A stretch of 64,000 nucleotides of DNA from Cyanidiococcus yangmingshanensis (GCA_013995675.1 VWRR01000009.1:310001-374000); one strand, 5' to 3'. Numbered from the stretch's first letter, positions 1 to 10,711 are shown. Made by a program: numbers and translations. Notes: generated from the letters alone by a model not told the origin.

Positions 1-1113
1 GACATGCCCGTCCTCGCGATGAGGCAACTCCCCGTCGTTGCTAGGCGAGCGAGCGGCCAGGGGCCTGTCCCCACCATTCGCATCAGAATACATCCCGCGT
101 TCAATGCAACCGGCCACCCCGAAGCGGTGATAAAAGAAGCTCACAAGGCCCCGGCGGTCCCGCTCGAGCATCCGTGGACCCTCACGGTGTGCAAGCAGTA
201 CTATCTGAGGAAAATCAATCACCACAATGTGCTCCGTCTCGTTATCCACAAGTACATTGAACTCGTTCAAGTCACCGTGCACAAGGCCGAGCGTAGCCAG
301 GCGGTCCTGAAAGTCCCACAGGCGACGGAAAACCGCCTCCGGATCCCGTAATGACCGAAGATGGCAAAGCGGAGTCGCATTCGGCACCAGTCGTTGCACA
401 ACGCAGTGGCGACTCGCGTCAATCGGCTCAGGCACAGGCAAACCGTGTCGAAATAAGAGCTCAAGTGCCTCAAACTCGCGCTGCGCTGCCAGCCGGCTCA
501 GATACAACCAGTTCGCCACTGAGCGCCTTTCGCGCTGGTCCGCTGCCCGCCTCAGTGACTCGGACGGGGACGTGTTAGTCGGCGCCTCCGAAAACCCCTC
601 GCCCTGAACCGAAACGTCTGCAGCAGCGCGGCCAAACAGAGGGCCCTCCGTCCCTGCACAGGAAGCGCTCTCCAACCGAGGCAAACCTCGCACACAATAG
701 TCCCGCTTGGTGCGGGCCTGGCGAAAGCTCGTGCGACCCAAACGGTGCACCTTCAGCGCAAACCGTTCCGAGCCGTCGACACCGCCAAGCACTTCGTGCA
801 CGTCGCTCTCCTTGCCCGTCCCGATCAGTGATCCCACAGAGCATACGCTCGACCGCTCGCGTAGCGCGCGCAGCGCAAGATAGTCGTAGCCCAGAGGCGT
901 CAGCCGGTACGACTCGTACGGTTTCGACTCGTGGTGCACCAGCTTGTGTCGTAGGAGCACATGCAGAGACTTGTGCGCCCCGCGTCGCCCAGAGAGCGCC
1001 CCCACCAGTTCAACTGGCACTTGCTCATGGTTCCGCATGCCCAACTCCACGGCGGTGAGCACGCGGAGCTCCGCATCGCTTAGGTGACGCAGCTGCGAAG
1101 CGTCCAAGTGCAT
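1..1113 (-). CDS. RIO2: RIO2 atypical serine kinase (3' end outside window)
   Basis: This is the RIO2 ATPase/kinase that acts in cytoplasmic maturation of the pre-40S ribosomal subunit. The minus strand opens with MHLDASQLRHLSDAELRVLT, the typical RIO2 winged-helix start, followed by VELGMRNHE. Next come the RIO nucleotide loop GTGKESDVHE, ALKVHRLGRTSFR, NWLYLSRLAA, the catalytic LVHGDLNEFNVL and the metal-binding VVIDFPQ. About 371 residues are visible; the C-terminus lies off the left edge. An insertion of roughly 50 residues, rich in Ser, Glu and Gly, separates TKRDYCVRG from SVANWLYLS, two segments that are nearly adjacent in other RIO2 proteins. An in-frame ATG at 1224 would add 37 residues; I chose 1113 because family members start with M-x-L-D. 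The identification is secure; the exact start is not. Confidence 0.93.
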   Translation of the reverse strand, partial: MHLDASQLRHLSDAELRVLTAVELGMRNHEQVPVELVGALSGRRGAHKSLHVLLRHKLVHHESKPYESYRLTPLGYDYLALRALRERSSVCSVGSLIGTGKESDVHEVLGGVDGSERFALKVHRLGRTSFRQARTKRDYCVRGLPRLESASCAGTEGPLFGRAAADVSVQGEGFSEAPTNTSPSESLRRAADQRERRSVANWLYLSRLAAQREFEALELLFRHGLPVPEPIDASRHCVVQRLVPNATPLCHLRSLRDPEAVFRRLWDFQDRLATLGLVHGDLNEFNVLVDNETEHIVVIDFPQIVLLAHREGPRMLERDRRGLVSFFYHRFGVAGCIERGMYSDANGGDRPLAARSPSNDGELPHREDGHV

Positions 1114-1313
1114 GGACAAGCCAGCAACAAAGGCGTCGAAGGGGAGTTCGATGCGTGCGCGGTCACACGTGACACGGTCAGCGTCGTCGGCTGCGCCGCC
1201 GTGGCCGGCCGGGGGTGCACGCATGGACTCTGCCAGAGATGCGTGTACGGATGCGTGTGGGCGTATTGGTGAGTGAGTGAGTGAGCACTTGGGTATACTC
1301 TTGAGCACGTTTA

Positions 1314-1575
1314 CCTACACGGATACGTTTGTGTGTGTGTTTGCACTTGAAGACTTGAGCTTTTGTGCCTACACGGATACGTTTGTGTGTGTGTGCACTT
1401 GAGGACTTTATCGCTCGCGCCTACACGGATACGTTTGTGTGTGTGTGCACTTGAGGACTTTATCGCTCGCGCCTACACGGATACGTTTGTGTGTGTGTGT
1501 GCACTTGAAGACTTTATCGCTCGCGCCTACACGGATACGTTTGTGTGTGTGTGCACTTGAAGACTTTATCGCTCG
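1314..1575. repeat. 52-54 bp minisatellite with (GT)n upstream of uS3
   Basis: About five tandem units share the core CCTACACGGATACGTTTGTG, starting at 1314, 1368, 1420, 1472 and 1526, a spacing of 52-54 bp. Each unit holds a (GT)n run and a segment like CTTTATCGCTCGCG. The array fills the space between the divergent RIO2 and uS3 genes and ends about 60 bp before the uS3 start, so it overlaps the likely promoter or 5' UTR. Just before it, at 1268-1284, is a short run of GTGA units. Confidence 0.9.
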
Positions 1576-1632
1576 TGTGTGTGCGTGCGCCCAGCCCCTG
1601 TTCTCGTTTTCGCGAATTGCCTGCTACAGGAG

Positions 1633-2418
1633 ATGGAGGTTGGTCGGCGACAAGTCTCGTGGAAGCGCAAGTTTGTTGCAGACGGCGTTTTCTACGCGGA
1701 GCTTTCGGAGTTGCTAACGCGTGAACTGGCTGAGGATGGCTACGCCGGGGTTGAGGTTCGGGTGACGCCTCGTGGGCACGAGATTATTATACGAGCGACG
1801 CGCACGCAGACTGTTCTGGGAGAGAAAGGCCGTCGTATCCGCGAGCTCACTGCGCTGGTAGAAAAGCGTTTTGGCTTTCCGGAGAACCAGGTTTCGCTGT
1901 TTGTTGAGCGCGTCCCGAACCGCGGTTTGTGTGCGATGGCGCAGGCGGAGTCTCTGCGGTACAAGCTTCTCGGCGGCCTTGCGGTGCGTCGGGCAGCGTA
2001 CGGTGTGCTGCGCTTTGTGATGGAGTCGGGCGCAAAGGGCTGTGAAGTACAGATCTCGGGGAAGCTCCGTGCCCAGCGGGCCAAGACCATGAAGTTTATG
2101 GATGGGTACATGATATCAACAGGGCAGCCGAAGCTTGACTACATTGACCGAGCCGTGCGGCACGTTATGCTCCGGCAGGGTGTTTTGGGCATCAAGGTGA
2201 AGATCATGCTGCCGCACGACCCGACTGGCCGACAGGGACCGCGCAAGCCGCTTCCTGACTCGATCGTGATTCTCGAGCCGAAGGAGATGGACACCCTCGG
2301 CAAGGTGGTCGCTGCGCACACAACTTACGGGCCAGCGGCGATGCCAGCGGCACCTATGGGCATAGCCCCAGGTCAGATGGGAGGTTCTTCTGCGATTGGG
2401 GTTGAAGCTCGACCCTGA
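1633..2418 (+). CDS. RPS3: 40S ribosomal protein S3 (uS3)
   Basis: Cytosolic small-subunit protein uS3, which lines the mRNA entry channel and also takes part in base-excision repair in some species. The 261-residue product has the expected order: N-terminal [20 protein letters not shown], then a KH domain with [20 protein letters not shown], then the C-terminal domain with [39 protein letters not shown] and [20 protein letters not shown]. Length fits the eukaryotic family. The reading frame extends upstream only through non-ATG codons, so the ATG at 1633 is the start. It is divergent from RIO2, so two ribosome-biogenesis genes may share a regulatory region, although the repeat array separates them. 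Confidence 0.97.
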   Translation: MEVGRRQVSWKRKFVADGVFYAELSELLTRELAEDGYAGVEVRVTPRGHEIIIRATRTQTVLGEKGRRIRELTALVEKRFGFPENQVSLFVERVPNRGLCAMAQAESLRYKLLGGLAVRRAAYGVLRFVMESGAKGCEVQISGKLRAQRAKTMKFMDGYMISTGQPKLDYIDRAVRHVMLRQGVLGIKVKIMLPHDPTGRQGPRKPLPDSIVILEPKEMDTLGKVVAAHTTYGPAAMPAAPMGIAPGQMGGSSAIGVEARP

Positions 2419-3584
2419 ACGAGATTGCAAGCATACGAAAGAGTGCACCATGTCGTCGCGGAATCGGCTGGATCCCCTGAGCACACTTTATATTGAGCTG
2501 AAACAACTGGTGGTCGTTGGATAGACCCTTTACAGAGCGAGCGCCAGAGACATGGCTGAACACTGTGCGATAAGAGCAGCCAAACGGACGCGGGGACACT
2601 CGAGCTCGTACCTGCCGCATTTAGCTTCCTCTACCTGCATCGGCGGGCGTTGTCGCTAAGCGCTTGTCTCCGTTTCGGCTCGGACGACATTTAGCGTTCT
2701 GTGGTTGCACCCACGGGCGTTGTCGCTGAGCGTCTGTCTCCGTTTTGGCTCGGGTGAGACGGGTACCTTGTCATTTTCGCTCCCCGACAACCTTGTCGAT
2801 TCACAGCCATGAGCAGGAGCGACACCTTGAGAGTGCTCGCGAGAATCACCGACGAAAGAGCGCCTCTGCGAGCACTTTACCAAACGCTCATACGAATTTC
2901 GGAAAGCACGGTAAGCGCTTCCGCAGGGCGACCGCAGTACGCAACGAGTCGACCGCAATCTCCCTCCTAAAAGTGACATCATGCGGAATCGAAAGATATC
3001 TGCAGCAAGGTCCTCTGCTTAACTCGATCAGTGTCCAGCCGTATGGCGCCGAGAGCTGTCGGCCCTTCCACCGTCGCCACGACCTGGCAGCAGCGGCCGT
3101 CCAGACGCGACACCCTTGGGATACCTGGTATCAGCAACCAGCCGTACCCGTGGCGTTTGAGCGTCCGCGATGTCGCCCGTCTCTGAAAAGAGATCTTGCC
3201 GAATTATGTAACGACCCGCTCAAGACAGGTCTCTCAGCAGCTAGCTCGCTCTCTCAGGGAAACAGTGAGAGCGCTCGACCGACAACCGTCCGGGTGTCCA
3301 AACTAGGCAAGGTCAGAACAAGTCAAAAGAAACCATACTTGTTCCGGTCCGGTCAGAACCTGCTAGGCTCGACGAGAAAGGACGCCAACCCGGTCGGTAC
3401 AGCCTGATCTACCCCCTAAAGAACAAACATTGACGAGCAGAGCGTGAACGGACGAAAAGCAACGGGTCTGCAGCGCTCACAACTGACAGGACTTGGTTTC
3501 AGCCAGAAACCTGACCACGAGATGATTGCGTTCCTCCTCTAGTCCAGCCGACGAAAACAGACTACGAACCGCCTTCCGCAGAAC
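2419..3584. other. Intergenic, no recognised gene; 70 bp direct repeat
   Basis: No recognisable protein was found. An open frame at 2745-3407 (220 codons, basic, no family signature) is probably chance. Positions 2645-2685 and 2715-2755 are a degenerate direct repeat with a 70 bp period, sharing GGGCGTTGTCGCT and TGTCTCCGTTT. Confidence 0.5.
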
Positions 3585-4158
3585 GATGCTCTCTAGAGAT
3601 ACATGCGAGACTCCAAAGAAAGCCTAGTCGCACCGAGCAACCAAGAGGCTTGTCTCACACTAACTACCCAGTCAAAAAGCCAACCAGTGTTCTACAAAGA
3701 TGCTCTCTAGAGATACATGCGAGACTCCAAAGAAAGCCTAGTCGCACCGAGCAACCAAGAGGCTTGTCTCACACTAACTACCCCAGTCAAAAAGCCAACC
3801 AGTGTTCTACAAAGATGCTCTCTAGAGATACATGCGAGACTCCAAAGAAAGCCTAGTCGCACCGAGCAACCAAGAGGCTTGTCTCACACTAACTACCCCA
3901 GTCAAAAAGCCAACCAGTGTTCTACAAAGATGCTCTCTAGAGATGCATGCGAGACTCCAAAGAAAGCCTAGTCGCACCGAGCAACCAAGAGGCTTGTCTC
4001 ACACTAACTACCCCAGTCAAAAAGCCAACCAGTGTTCTACAAAGATGCTCTCTAGAGATGCATGCGAGACTCCAAAGAAAGCCTAGTCGCACCGAGCAAC
4101 CAAGAGGCTTGTCTCACACTAACTACCCAGTCAAAAAGCCAACCAGTGTTCTACAAAG
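3585..4158. repeat. Five-copy 115 bp tandem array
   Basis: Five nearly identical units start at 3585, 3699, 3814, 3929 and 4044 with GATGCTCTCTAGAGATAC and end with AGTGTTCTACAAA. The unit lengths are 114, 115, 115, 115 and 114 bp; the one-base change is a run of three or four C in ACTACCC(C)AGTC. There are only a few substitutions (ATACATGC to ATGCATGC in the last two copies), so the array is young or homogenised. It lies upstream of the MYB gene. There are no unique spacers, so it is not CRISPR-like. Confidence 0.95.
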
Positions 4159-4495
4159 AACGACCCACCGGCGACCTCTGGCAGGGCCTCGCGTTGGCCA
4201 GCCGCTGAATGAGGCTTGGTCGAGGAGGCCGGGTCGAACACGGTTCGAGGTATTTTGCTTGACGACGGTTTTGACGGTGGCTAGTCTCGTAGGGCGTCGT
4301 TAAAAGTCAGTTCGAGAGAAGACGAGGGCTCTGTGCGGGTAGAGTGCCTCTTGAACGAGGCCGAAGGGTCGCGTTGTGAATAGGACTCGAGCTCCGAACG
4401 AGTTTGCTAGAGGGAGCGCCCGCTCCTCGGGAGGTGGCACGTCCGACCAGGGCTCTGACTGCAGCGAGCTGGTTGCTCGAGTGAGTGAGTGGACC
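4159..4495. promoter_or_regulatory. Leader region of the MYB gene
   Basis: About 340 bp between the 115 bp array and the MYB start codon. It is GC-rich, with an open frame contiguous with the MYB frame from 4376 but no ATG, so it is presumably promoter plus 5' UTR. No clear TATA element was seen. Confidence 0.35.
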
Positions 4496-5798
4496 ATGTG
4501 GCAGGCTGCTTCAGAAGCTCGTGGCGAGTCGACGCCGTCCCAGACTCGCCTGACGCCTGTGACACGTCGTCCGCGGAAGCCGTACCGTCTGCTGAAGCCC
4601 CGGGAGGCGTGGACTGCTGAGGAACACGAGCGTTTTGTGGAGGCACTTCAGCTTTATGAGCGGGACTGGAAACGGATTGAGGAGTATATTGGAACGAAGA
4701 GTGTAGTTCAGATTCGGTCGCATGCGCAGAAGTATTTTCTGAAGCTTCAGCGCAGCGACCAGAGTGCGTGGATACCGCCAGCGCGAAGACGCCGAGTTCG
4801 GGGCGCTAGAGGCGTTGGCAGTGCGGAGGCGAGTGATGGTGGTACGGTCTCGAGTGCGGGTTCTCAGCAAGCGACGCGGCCTGTAGATGGTTCGAAGAGA
4901 TTTCTTGGGGACCGTGTGCCGGGTACAGGGTCGTCGCCTTCTCGGGGGCGCACCCTCGGGAACGGGTCTGAACTCGGTCCTGCAGGGAGTCGCTCAGGGG
5001 TCGCGGGCCTTCAAGCATTTGAGGATATCGAGGATGCAGCTGTTCTGATACCTGGGACGAGCCCTCGAACAGTGAGAAGTGGCATTGCTGTCGACTGTCG
5101 AAGTGCTGCCACTGTGACAGTGAGCGATCCCGGAATGTTGCAGGTCCGGAACGGGACAGGGCCTAGAGGGTCCAAGAAGCAGGTCACTGGGAAGCTTTTA
5201 GCTGCAGGGTCGACTGCGGTCGATCTGTCTCGGATACCTAGCCCCGGCGCGCTCGCTGGACTCTCTGCTGGGTTGCATAACCGCTCCGCTGGGGGCACTG
5301 CACGGGCCAGTGGAGCGATGCTTGATGCTGAGCACGAGCTTCGGGCTTGTGCGTCCGGTGTAGGACTTTCAGCGAGCGGCGCTCAGCCGCGCGACTTCTC
5401 GCGAGGTCTTGTGGACCCGCAAGGCTCGACAAGGAGTCGAATCGGACTTTAGAGCTATCTATGGTTTTCTGGGCCGACTTTTTGAAAGCTCGAATGAGCG
5501 AGATGGGGGTGCCCTCTTTGGGGACGGCGTCAGTGCGGACGTCGTGGAGACGGCGCGACGACGGCCCAGCTCCCGCAAACTCGCCAAGGAGGTTGCTCAG
5601 CCCCGTGATGGTGGACCCGAGCCTTTGAGCTGGCGAGAGCTTTTCCTTGAACTGAGCCCGCTCGAACGGAACATTGTGCGCATGCTGCTGAATCATCTGC
5701 GTCCGCAATCTTCTGGATATCCAGCGTGTGGGAAACGCACTTCGCACCTTCCGAGAGGCACTATTCCCGGAGGGCTGTTTCGCGAGCATCGCCTATAG
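4496..5798 (+). CDS. SHAQKYF-type MYB transcription factor with LCL domain (REVEILLE/CCA1-like), frame break
   Basis: A nuclear single-MYB DNA-binding protein of the REVEILLE/LHY/CCA1 class, which in plants binds evening elements in circadian and stress control. Near residue 25 is RKPYRLLKPREAWTAEEHER, then LQLYERDWKRIEEYIGTK and the diagnostic VQIRSHAQKYFLKLQ. The first frame stops at 5450-5452 (CTT TAG). Directly there, in the +1 frame, comes ESDFRAIYGFLGRLFESS and later ELSPLERNIVRMLLNHLRPQ, which resemble the LCL domain found after the MYB in REVEILLE8. The two frames overlap from 5364 to 5452, so a one-base difference (indel, tiny intron or ribosomal +1 shift) would join them into about 433 residues. 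The middle is long, low-complexity and Ser/Gly-rich. The MYB identity is secure; the LCL assignment is good but by eye. Confidence 0.85.
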
Positions 5799-6615
5799 CG
5801 AGGTATGTGCCCCTAAGGGCGTTTGCAGAAAACCCGTATGGCCCGATGGGCATTCGATGGAGCGGCAGCCCGCGCCGGACTGACCTTCGAGCTCCAGGGC
5901 CTGCCAGATACCCTGCTGCAGCCTTGGACCCAAACTTTGTGGTTTTGCACAGTCATGAACTTGTGAAACATCTCGGCTTGTGTTCATGGACGCGGGCGGT
6001 GGGACTGGCTCACGCCGTTGTGACTGAGCGCCACACCTACAGAAATTCATGGATTGGCTGGATCTCTTTCAAGTACGCGCGAAGATGTCCAAGGCGAGTG
6101 GACGAATTCGCGCATCGTGAGCCCCTGAGCACGCCAAGCTAGGCGGGCATCTCTGACAGGATCTTAACCGCGGTTGACTGGGCAGACGAACCTCTCGTTC
6201 GATGGGCGCCTTGCGGGGGTGGGGGGACTCTGATAGCTGTGCACACCGTTCTGTGAACGACTCGAATGTGATCATGATGTCACAGCAGAAGCGCGCTCGC
6301 TGGGCCTTGAGGCGTCTGGTTTGAAAGGTCCATAAGATAAACCAGAGAGCACCGATGTTTATGGGGGTACACACTCATCGCGACGGCATTGTCAGCGCTC
6401 CTCGAGCCGTCTTGCCAGGGGCACGCCTAACTTTGCTCTGCGCGTACGAGTGCCCAGCAGCCGTCTCTGCACTCTCCTCGTTGCCACACGCGCAGGCATG
6501 TCCTCGGCTGGATCGATGAGCACTGCATACATACAGCCGTCCGTTGCGGGCTTGGATCGGGTTCTTGAGGCAGGCTTAGATCACAACCCTTTTCGAAAAG
6601 AGCCAGAGCGCATGC
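5799..6615. other. Intergenic between MYB and cofilin
   Basis: The two flanking genes converge here. Several open frames cross the region on both strands but none shows a recognisable motif or ATG-led coding pattern. I see no repeat. Confidence 0.4.
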
Positions 6616-7080
6616 CTAGCGCGCCGAAGATGCCAGACGCACTTGCGATTCGACCCAGCTGTATTCCAGCTCCTCCTCGTCTGTTGCCTGGACCTCTTTC
6701 TGGACCCCGTCGAGCGCCGAAACAATGGCCTGCCTCGACGACGTGTATACCATCTTCGACTTGATCGGCGCAGCAGCTGGAGACCACAGCAAGAAAATGA
6801 TCTTGTTCTTCTTTCCCGTCTCCGCCGTCTCAAACTCAAAGTCGTACACTGCGTAGCGACAGTCGTTCCGCGGGAGGTTCTCGCTGCTCGTAAACTCCTT
6901 CCAGTCTTCCAAAGCGCCGCGACCAGTAATGTTTGACGAAGGAAGCACACGTTCAACAACTATCGTCCGCAAGTCCGCTGAAACCCGATAGATAACCGCT
7001 CGGTACTGCCGAGGGCTGGCGCGAATAAGCGTCAAAAGCTCCGCAGAGCACGCGGGATCGACCGACACTCCTGACGCCAT
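6616..7080 (-). CDS. Cofilin / actin-depolymerising factor
   Basis: A small cytosolic actin-severing protein with one ADF-H domain (154 residues, usual family length). It starts MASGVSVDPACSAELL, then has YRAVIYRVSADLRTIVVERV. The strongly conserved core NDCRYAVYDFEFET is followed by KKNKIIFLLWSPAAAPIKSK, and then MVYTSSRQAIVSALDGV and EVQATDEEEL. The Ser next to the start (MAS) is the usual regulatory phosphorylation site in this family. The frame runs upstream of 7080 only through non-ATG codons. No intron is seen after the first codon, unlike many plant ADF genes. Confidence 0.96.
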   Translation of the reverse strand: MASGVSVDPACSAELLTLIRASPRQYRAVIYRVSADLRTIVVERVLPSSNITGRGALEDWKEFTSSENLPRNDCRYAVYDFEFETAETGKKNKIIFLLWSPAAAPIKSKMVYTSSRQAIVSALDGVQKEVQATDEEELEYSWVESQVRLASSAR

Positions 7081-7612
7081 CCAAAGATCGTCCTGTTCGT
7101 CGTTTCCGTTCAGCAACGTCCACTCTCAACCGCGGGACTAGTACCCACGAAACACCCGCAGAGAAAGCACCAGAGGCCAGCACACACTCTGAGACAGCGA
7201 GCGCAGCGCGCAGACTCAAGTCGAAAGCGAAACGCCTGGCGCGCGCCATCGGCGGGGGTGCAGCCCGACTGTGTCGCCCTGGCGACGTTGACCGGATGCG
7301 CGGTGCAGGTCCGCGAGTCCTTCGAGCGGACGTGGTTGGATGCACGTCTGAGTTTGAGCTTGTAACGAGCTATTTTTCTAGAGGATTGCGCTGGCGGGTG
7401 TGTTTGAGCTTGTTTTCCGCGGCAAGTTCGGGTTGCGCTTCCACCGCCCTCGGGGCGAGGGACGGACTCGGCGGCTTCGTGGGCTGTCCGGACTGCTACG
7501 CCTGTATGCGCTATTTGGGTGTGACAGGCCAGCGTAGCACTTTGCTGCGCGAGACTATTGGTGTTCTGGCTGACGGGAGTGTCCGCTATCTCTCTCTGTG
7601 GTGCAAATGTGC
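7081..7612. other. Region upstream of cofilin, no recognised gene
   Basis: GC-rich sequence holding the cofilin promoter and 5' UTR. An ATG-led frame at 7296-7676 runs into the adjacent tandem repeat and has no family features. Confidence 0.35.
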
Positions 7613-7880
7613 AGGTGTACGCACACTGGCTCCAGGTGCATCCTCTCGAGGCAGTTGCACGATCGGTTTGTTCTAGTTGTGACGCATCGAGGTGTACGTA
7701 TACTGGCTCCAGGTGCATCCTCTCGAGGCAGTTGCACGCTCGGTTTGTTCTAGTTGTGACGCATCGAGGTGTACGTATACTGGCTCCAGGTGCATCCTCT
7801 CGAGGCAGTTGCACGCTCGGTTTGTTCTAGTTGTGACGCATCGAGGTGTACGTATACTGGCTCCAGGTGCATCCTCTCGT
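7613..7880. repeat. 77 bp tandem array (about 3.5 copies)
   Basis: Units begin with AGGTGTACG at 7613, 7690, 7767 and 7844, exactly 77 bp apart. The last unit breaks off after about 36 bp. Copies differ by only a few bases (ACGCACACTGG versus ACGTATACTGG). It is read through by open frames on both strands that are not believed to be genes. Confidence 0.95.
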
Positions 7881-9514
7881 TGTGGCTGCGTAGAGAATTC
7901 CGCTCCCTCAAGCGATGATGTGTCTGTGGCTCTGTGCTGGAACGAGTCTACCGTTTAGGGCGTAGACAAAATAGCATATCTGCACGCTCTGGCTTTTGAC
8001 GGAATGAAGGGGTTTCTCTTAGCGTAGCGTCTCGGGTGGGACAAGGAGGGCTTCGGGTTTGACCCCTGCGCTGGGTGCCGTCTTCGGGCCGCGCGGCGTT
8101 CGCTTGTTCAGGCTGGGTCTTAGGCTGGGCCTTAGACTGGCGCTGGCCGCTGGTCGCGGGTTTGGACGAGGCGGGTCTCGAGCCCGGGCAACTCGCTGTT
8201 CGAGTAAGAAATCGTGCAGCGGAAGGTGTCGCTGTGTGTTTTGTGTCGGAGCGGCCGGGCGCAGCCCCTAGCGACGGAGTGAGCGCGGACGGGTCTTCAA
8301 CGGCTATATGCCGCGGAACCTTGCGGTTGTGTGTACTGTTTTCGTGGGCAAACGATAGCGTTTTTCGGCGTTGGCAGTGCTCTCTACGACACCCTAGGCG
8401 ACTGTGGTGTTCGAGAGCGGAAGTGAACTATCTTTGCGGAGACCACTGGGATCTACTCAAGCCTGGTTTTGCTGTTCAGGAGTTTCGCTCTGGACGTGCC
8501 TTGTACACGGTGTTGAAATGGATGGGCGGTGGCCCTGCTGCATGGGTGTTGTTTCCTGAACTGCAGCGGAGGCTCGTATGAGACTCGCCTCGGTCCAGTG
8601 CAGGATCCGGGTACGACACCACGCATGCGTGCATGAAGGGTCGTATGCGTAAACGACGGAAACAGCACACACACGCCTGAGGGCCGAGAAGCGAAGAAAA
8701 GAACGCGTTTACATTTGGACCACGCAACACCTGAGTATATGCGGTTCCACGTGAATGGATAGACCAGTGAATGTAAATACTCGTTTATGAAATCGTGGAT
8801 CTAGGTGTTTATGACGCACTGGTTGGCCAGCACATGGGTGAACGCACGAATCAAGTGATGCAATTAAGAGCACAGTGCCCATGAACAGATGTATGGAGTG
8901 CTGAAGGAATGGACAAAAACATGCAGTGCCAATAGGTAGAAAGATGCGTATCGTCTTGAACGAATCTCCCTACTAGGCGGCACAGACGCTGCGCACACAG
9001 TCTGGGATCCACCGTTGCTTGTCCCCAAACATTTCTCAAATGGACCATTCCCATGACGTCTATGGGATGTCCTCGCCAACTTTGACGCTGCAACATGCGG
9101 TGCGGCACAGCAAACGACCTGCATATAGACCAACGAGGACTAGGTTGCACTCCAGATTCCCATCGACGTAGCTGGCTTTAAGACAGGTTTCCAGCGAAAA
9201 CGCCAACGGATCCTGGTTGGGGGTCCATCCATAGAACAGAGCGTGTCGCAGCCTCTCTCAAAGATCCAGCCTTCCGAGCCCCTTCTCGGTGGCAGATGCA
9301 CCGGCGTACTCACGTGGTGCCTCTTCTCGTGCGATAGAGCGAAGTGAAGCGACAGCGGCGGGGGCAACCCGTTCGAGCAGCATTTCAAAACCATCCGGGA
9401 GGTGCCAGGGCTGAGTCAACCCATTTTCCGCGACAGGTTGATAATGGTTTCCGAAAAACGAAACCTCGTGTCCCAGTAGAGGAGCCTCAGTGCCGGTTGA
9501 ATAGCAGGACCTTG
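7881..9514. other. Long intergenic stretch with one weak open frame
   Basis: No recognised gene. The only frame of note (8075-8581, plus, about 168 codons from a GTG) ends in EVNYLCGDHWDLLKPGFAVQ and a Trp/Leu-rich tail. It has no ATG at its head and no family match that I can name. From 8640 to 9500 the base composition falls towards AT and nothing was found. Confidence 0.35.
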
Positions 9515-9815
9515 TAACCTGTTTGATGAAGAAACTCGATCACTGTTCAGCAACCAACACTATGCTGGCACCCACCCAAAGAAAGTCGATGATTCATTTG
9601 CAGTCCACTTTTGGTAACTAACCAGCGGAAGAAACCCGATCAGTCGTCTGCAACCTGCTTGTTTTAACTAATCACCCAAAGAAACTCGATCAGTCGTCTG
9701 CAACCAACTTGTTTTAACTAGTCAGCGGAAGAAACTCGATCAGTCGCCTGCAACAAACTTGTTTTAACTAGTCAGCGGAAGAAACCCGATCAGTCGTCTG
9801 TAATCAACACTCAGT

Positions 9816-9816
<1 letters not shown>
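9515..9816. repeat. 50 bp tandem array (six copies)
   Basis: The core GAAACYCGAT (Y is C or T) recurs at 9531, 9581 (as GAAAGTCGAT), 9631, 9681, 9731 and 9781, exactly 50 bp apart, followed by CAGTCGTCTGCAACC and a TTTTAACTA segment in the central copies. The outer copies are more diverged, as in an array homogenised from the middle. It lies upstream of LSM12 and abuts a tetranucleotide run. Confidence 0.9.

Positions 9817-9883
<67 letters not shown>
9817..9883. repeat. (GCCA)n microsatellite
   Basis: About 16.75 perfect tetranucleotide units, directly continuing from the 50 bp array and ending about 200 bp before the LSM12 start codon. No interruptions are visible. Confidence 0.98.
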
Positions 9884-10084
9884 CTCAAATTACACGGGGT
9901 ATTAAACCCATCGGCAGTGCCCAGCCAAAGGCCGAGCGATGATCGAATCCGCGCGTTCCGGGACGGTGCATCATCGCCTCGCTAGGTTGTGGCGACAAAG
10001 AGCCCCGGCTCCGTACCAAGTTTTGTAGGAGGGGTCAGCGCAGACTTTTTGGTGCTGCCGCTGTCTCTTGTGGACCGAGCGACG

Positions 10085-10711
10085 ATGGAGCGCTCGCTGG
10101 TCGGGCTATCTGTGCGCCTTGTGCTCGACCAGCGCCCCCTGGGGGCGGCGTCCGAGTATGCGCCAGTGTCTGTAGAGGGTATCGTGTTTGCATATGATGC
10201 GCGGCTGAACCTTGTGGTTTTATGCTCGCCTGTTTCGGTTGCGGAGGACCAGTTTGATGTGCATGTCTTGCGCGCTTCGCACGTTTTGGAGGTGCACGTA
10301 TTGGAGGATGCTTCCACACCGAGTCGGAAGGTTCTGCAGTCTTTTTTGGGAGGAGGCGTGCCTCTTTCGTCGGGGGTTTCGCTGCCGAGGTTGGATCTCG
10401 AGTCGCTTCGTCATCGGGAGGCACGCAGTATTCAGCGAGCACAGGAGCGCTTGGAAAAACTTGGCCGTGGCGTGAGCGCGCACGCACAGCTTGTGTTTGA
10501 TGCCCTGGATAAGACATTGCCGTGTCACTGGGAGGGTCCGAATATTGTTGTGCTTGACTCTGTATGCGTCGCACCTCCGTACACAGTGGATGCTGTACGT
10601 GCCATTGATGGGGATCAAGCAGCGGCTCAGCGAGTATGTCTCGTGCTGGAACGCGAACTTTCCAGGCCGAAGGTTGCTGGTCAAGACGAGGAACACTCGA
10701 CGCATGCTTGA
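10085..10711 (+). CDS. LSM12: LSM12-family RNA-associated protein
   Basis: Homologue of LSM12, a protein with an N-terminal Lsm-like fold and a C-terminal anticodon-binding (AD) domain, linked to ataxin-2 and RNA metabolism. The 208-residue product begins almost at once with the Lsm part (LSVRLVLDQRPLGA, then EGIVFAYDARLNLVVLCSP). The AD domain carries the family signature GVSAHAQLVFDALDKTLPCH, then WEGPNIVVLDSVCVAPPYTV, close to the KNIVVMEEVVITPPY pattern of animal LSM12. The frame is open upstream to 9986 without an ATG, so the ATG at 10085 was chosen. Its 3' end faces a pentamer satellite. Confidence 0.88.
   Translation: MERSLVGLSVRLVLDQRPLGAASEYAPVSVEGIVFAYDARLNLVVLCSPVSVAEDQFDVHVLRASHVLEVHVLEDASTPSRKVLQSFLGGGVPLSSGVSLPRLDLESLRHREARSIQRAQERLEKLGRGVSAHAQLVFDALDKTLPCHWEGPNIVVLDSVCVAPPYTVDAVRAIDGDQAAAQRVCLVLERELSRPKVAGQDEEHSTHA

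Noticed and set aside
2745-3407. 220-codon plus-strand frame
   Set aside because: Basic, low-information sequence with no family signature; transcription evidence would be needed.
3585-4158. Regular direct repeats resembling a CRISPR array
   Set aside because: Whole units are identical with no unique spacers and no cas genes; it is a plain tandem repeat.
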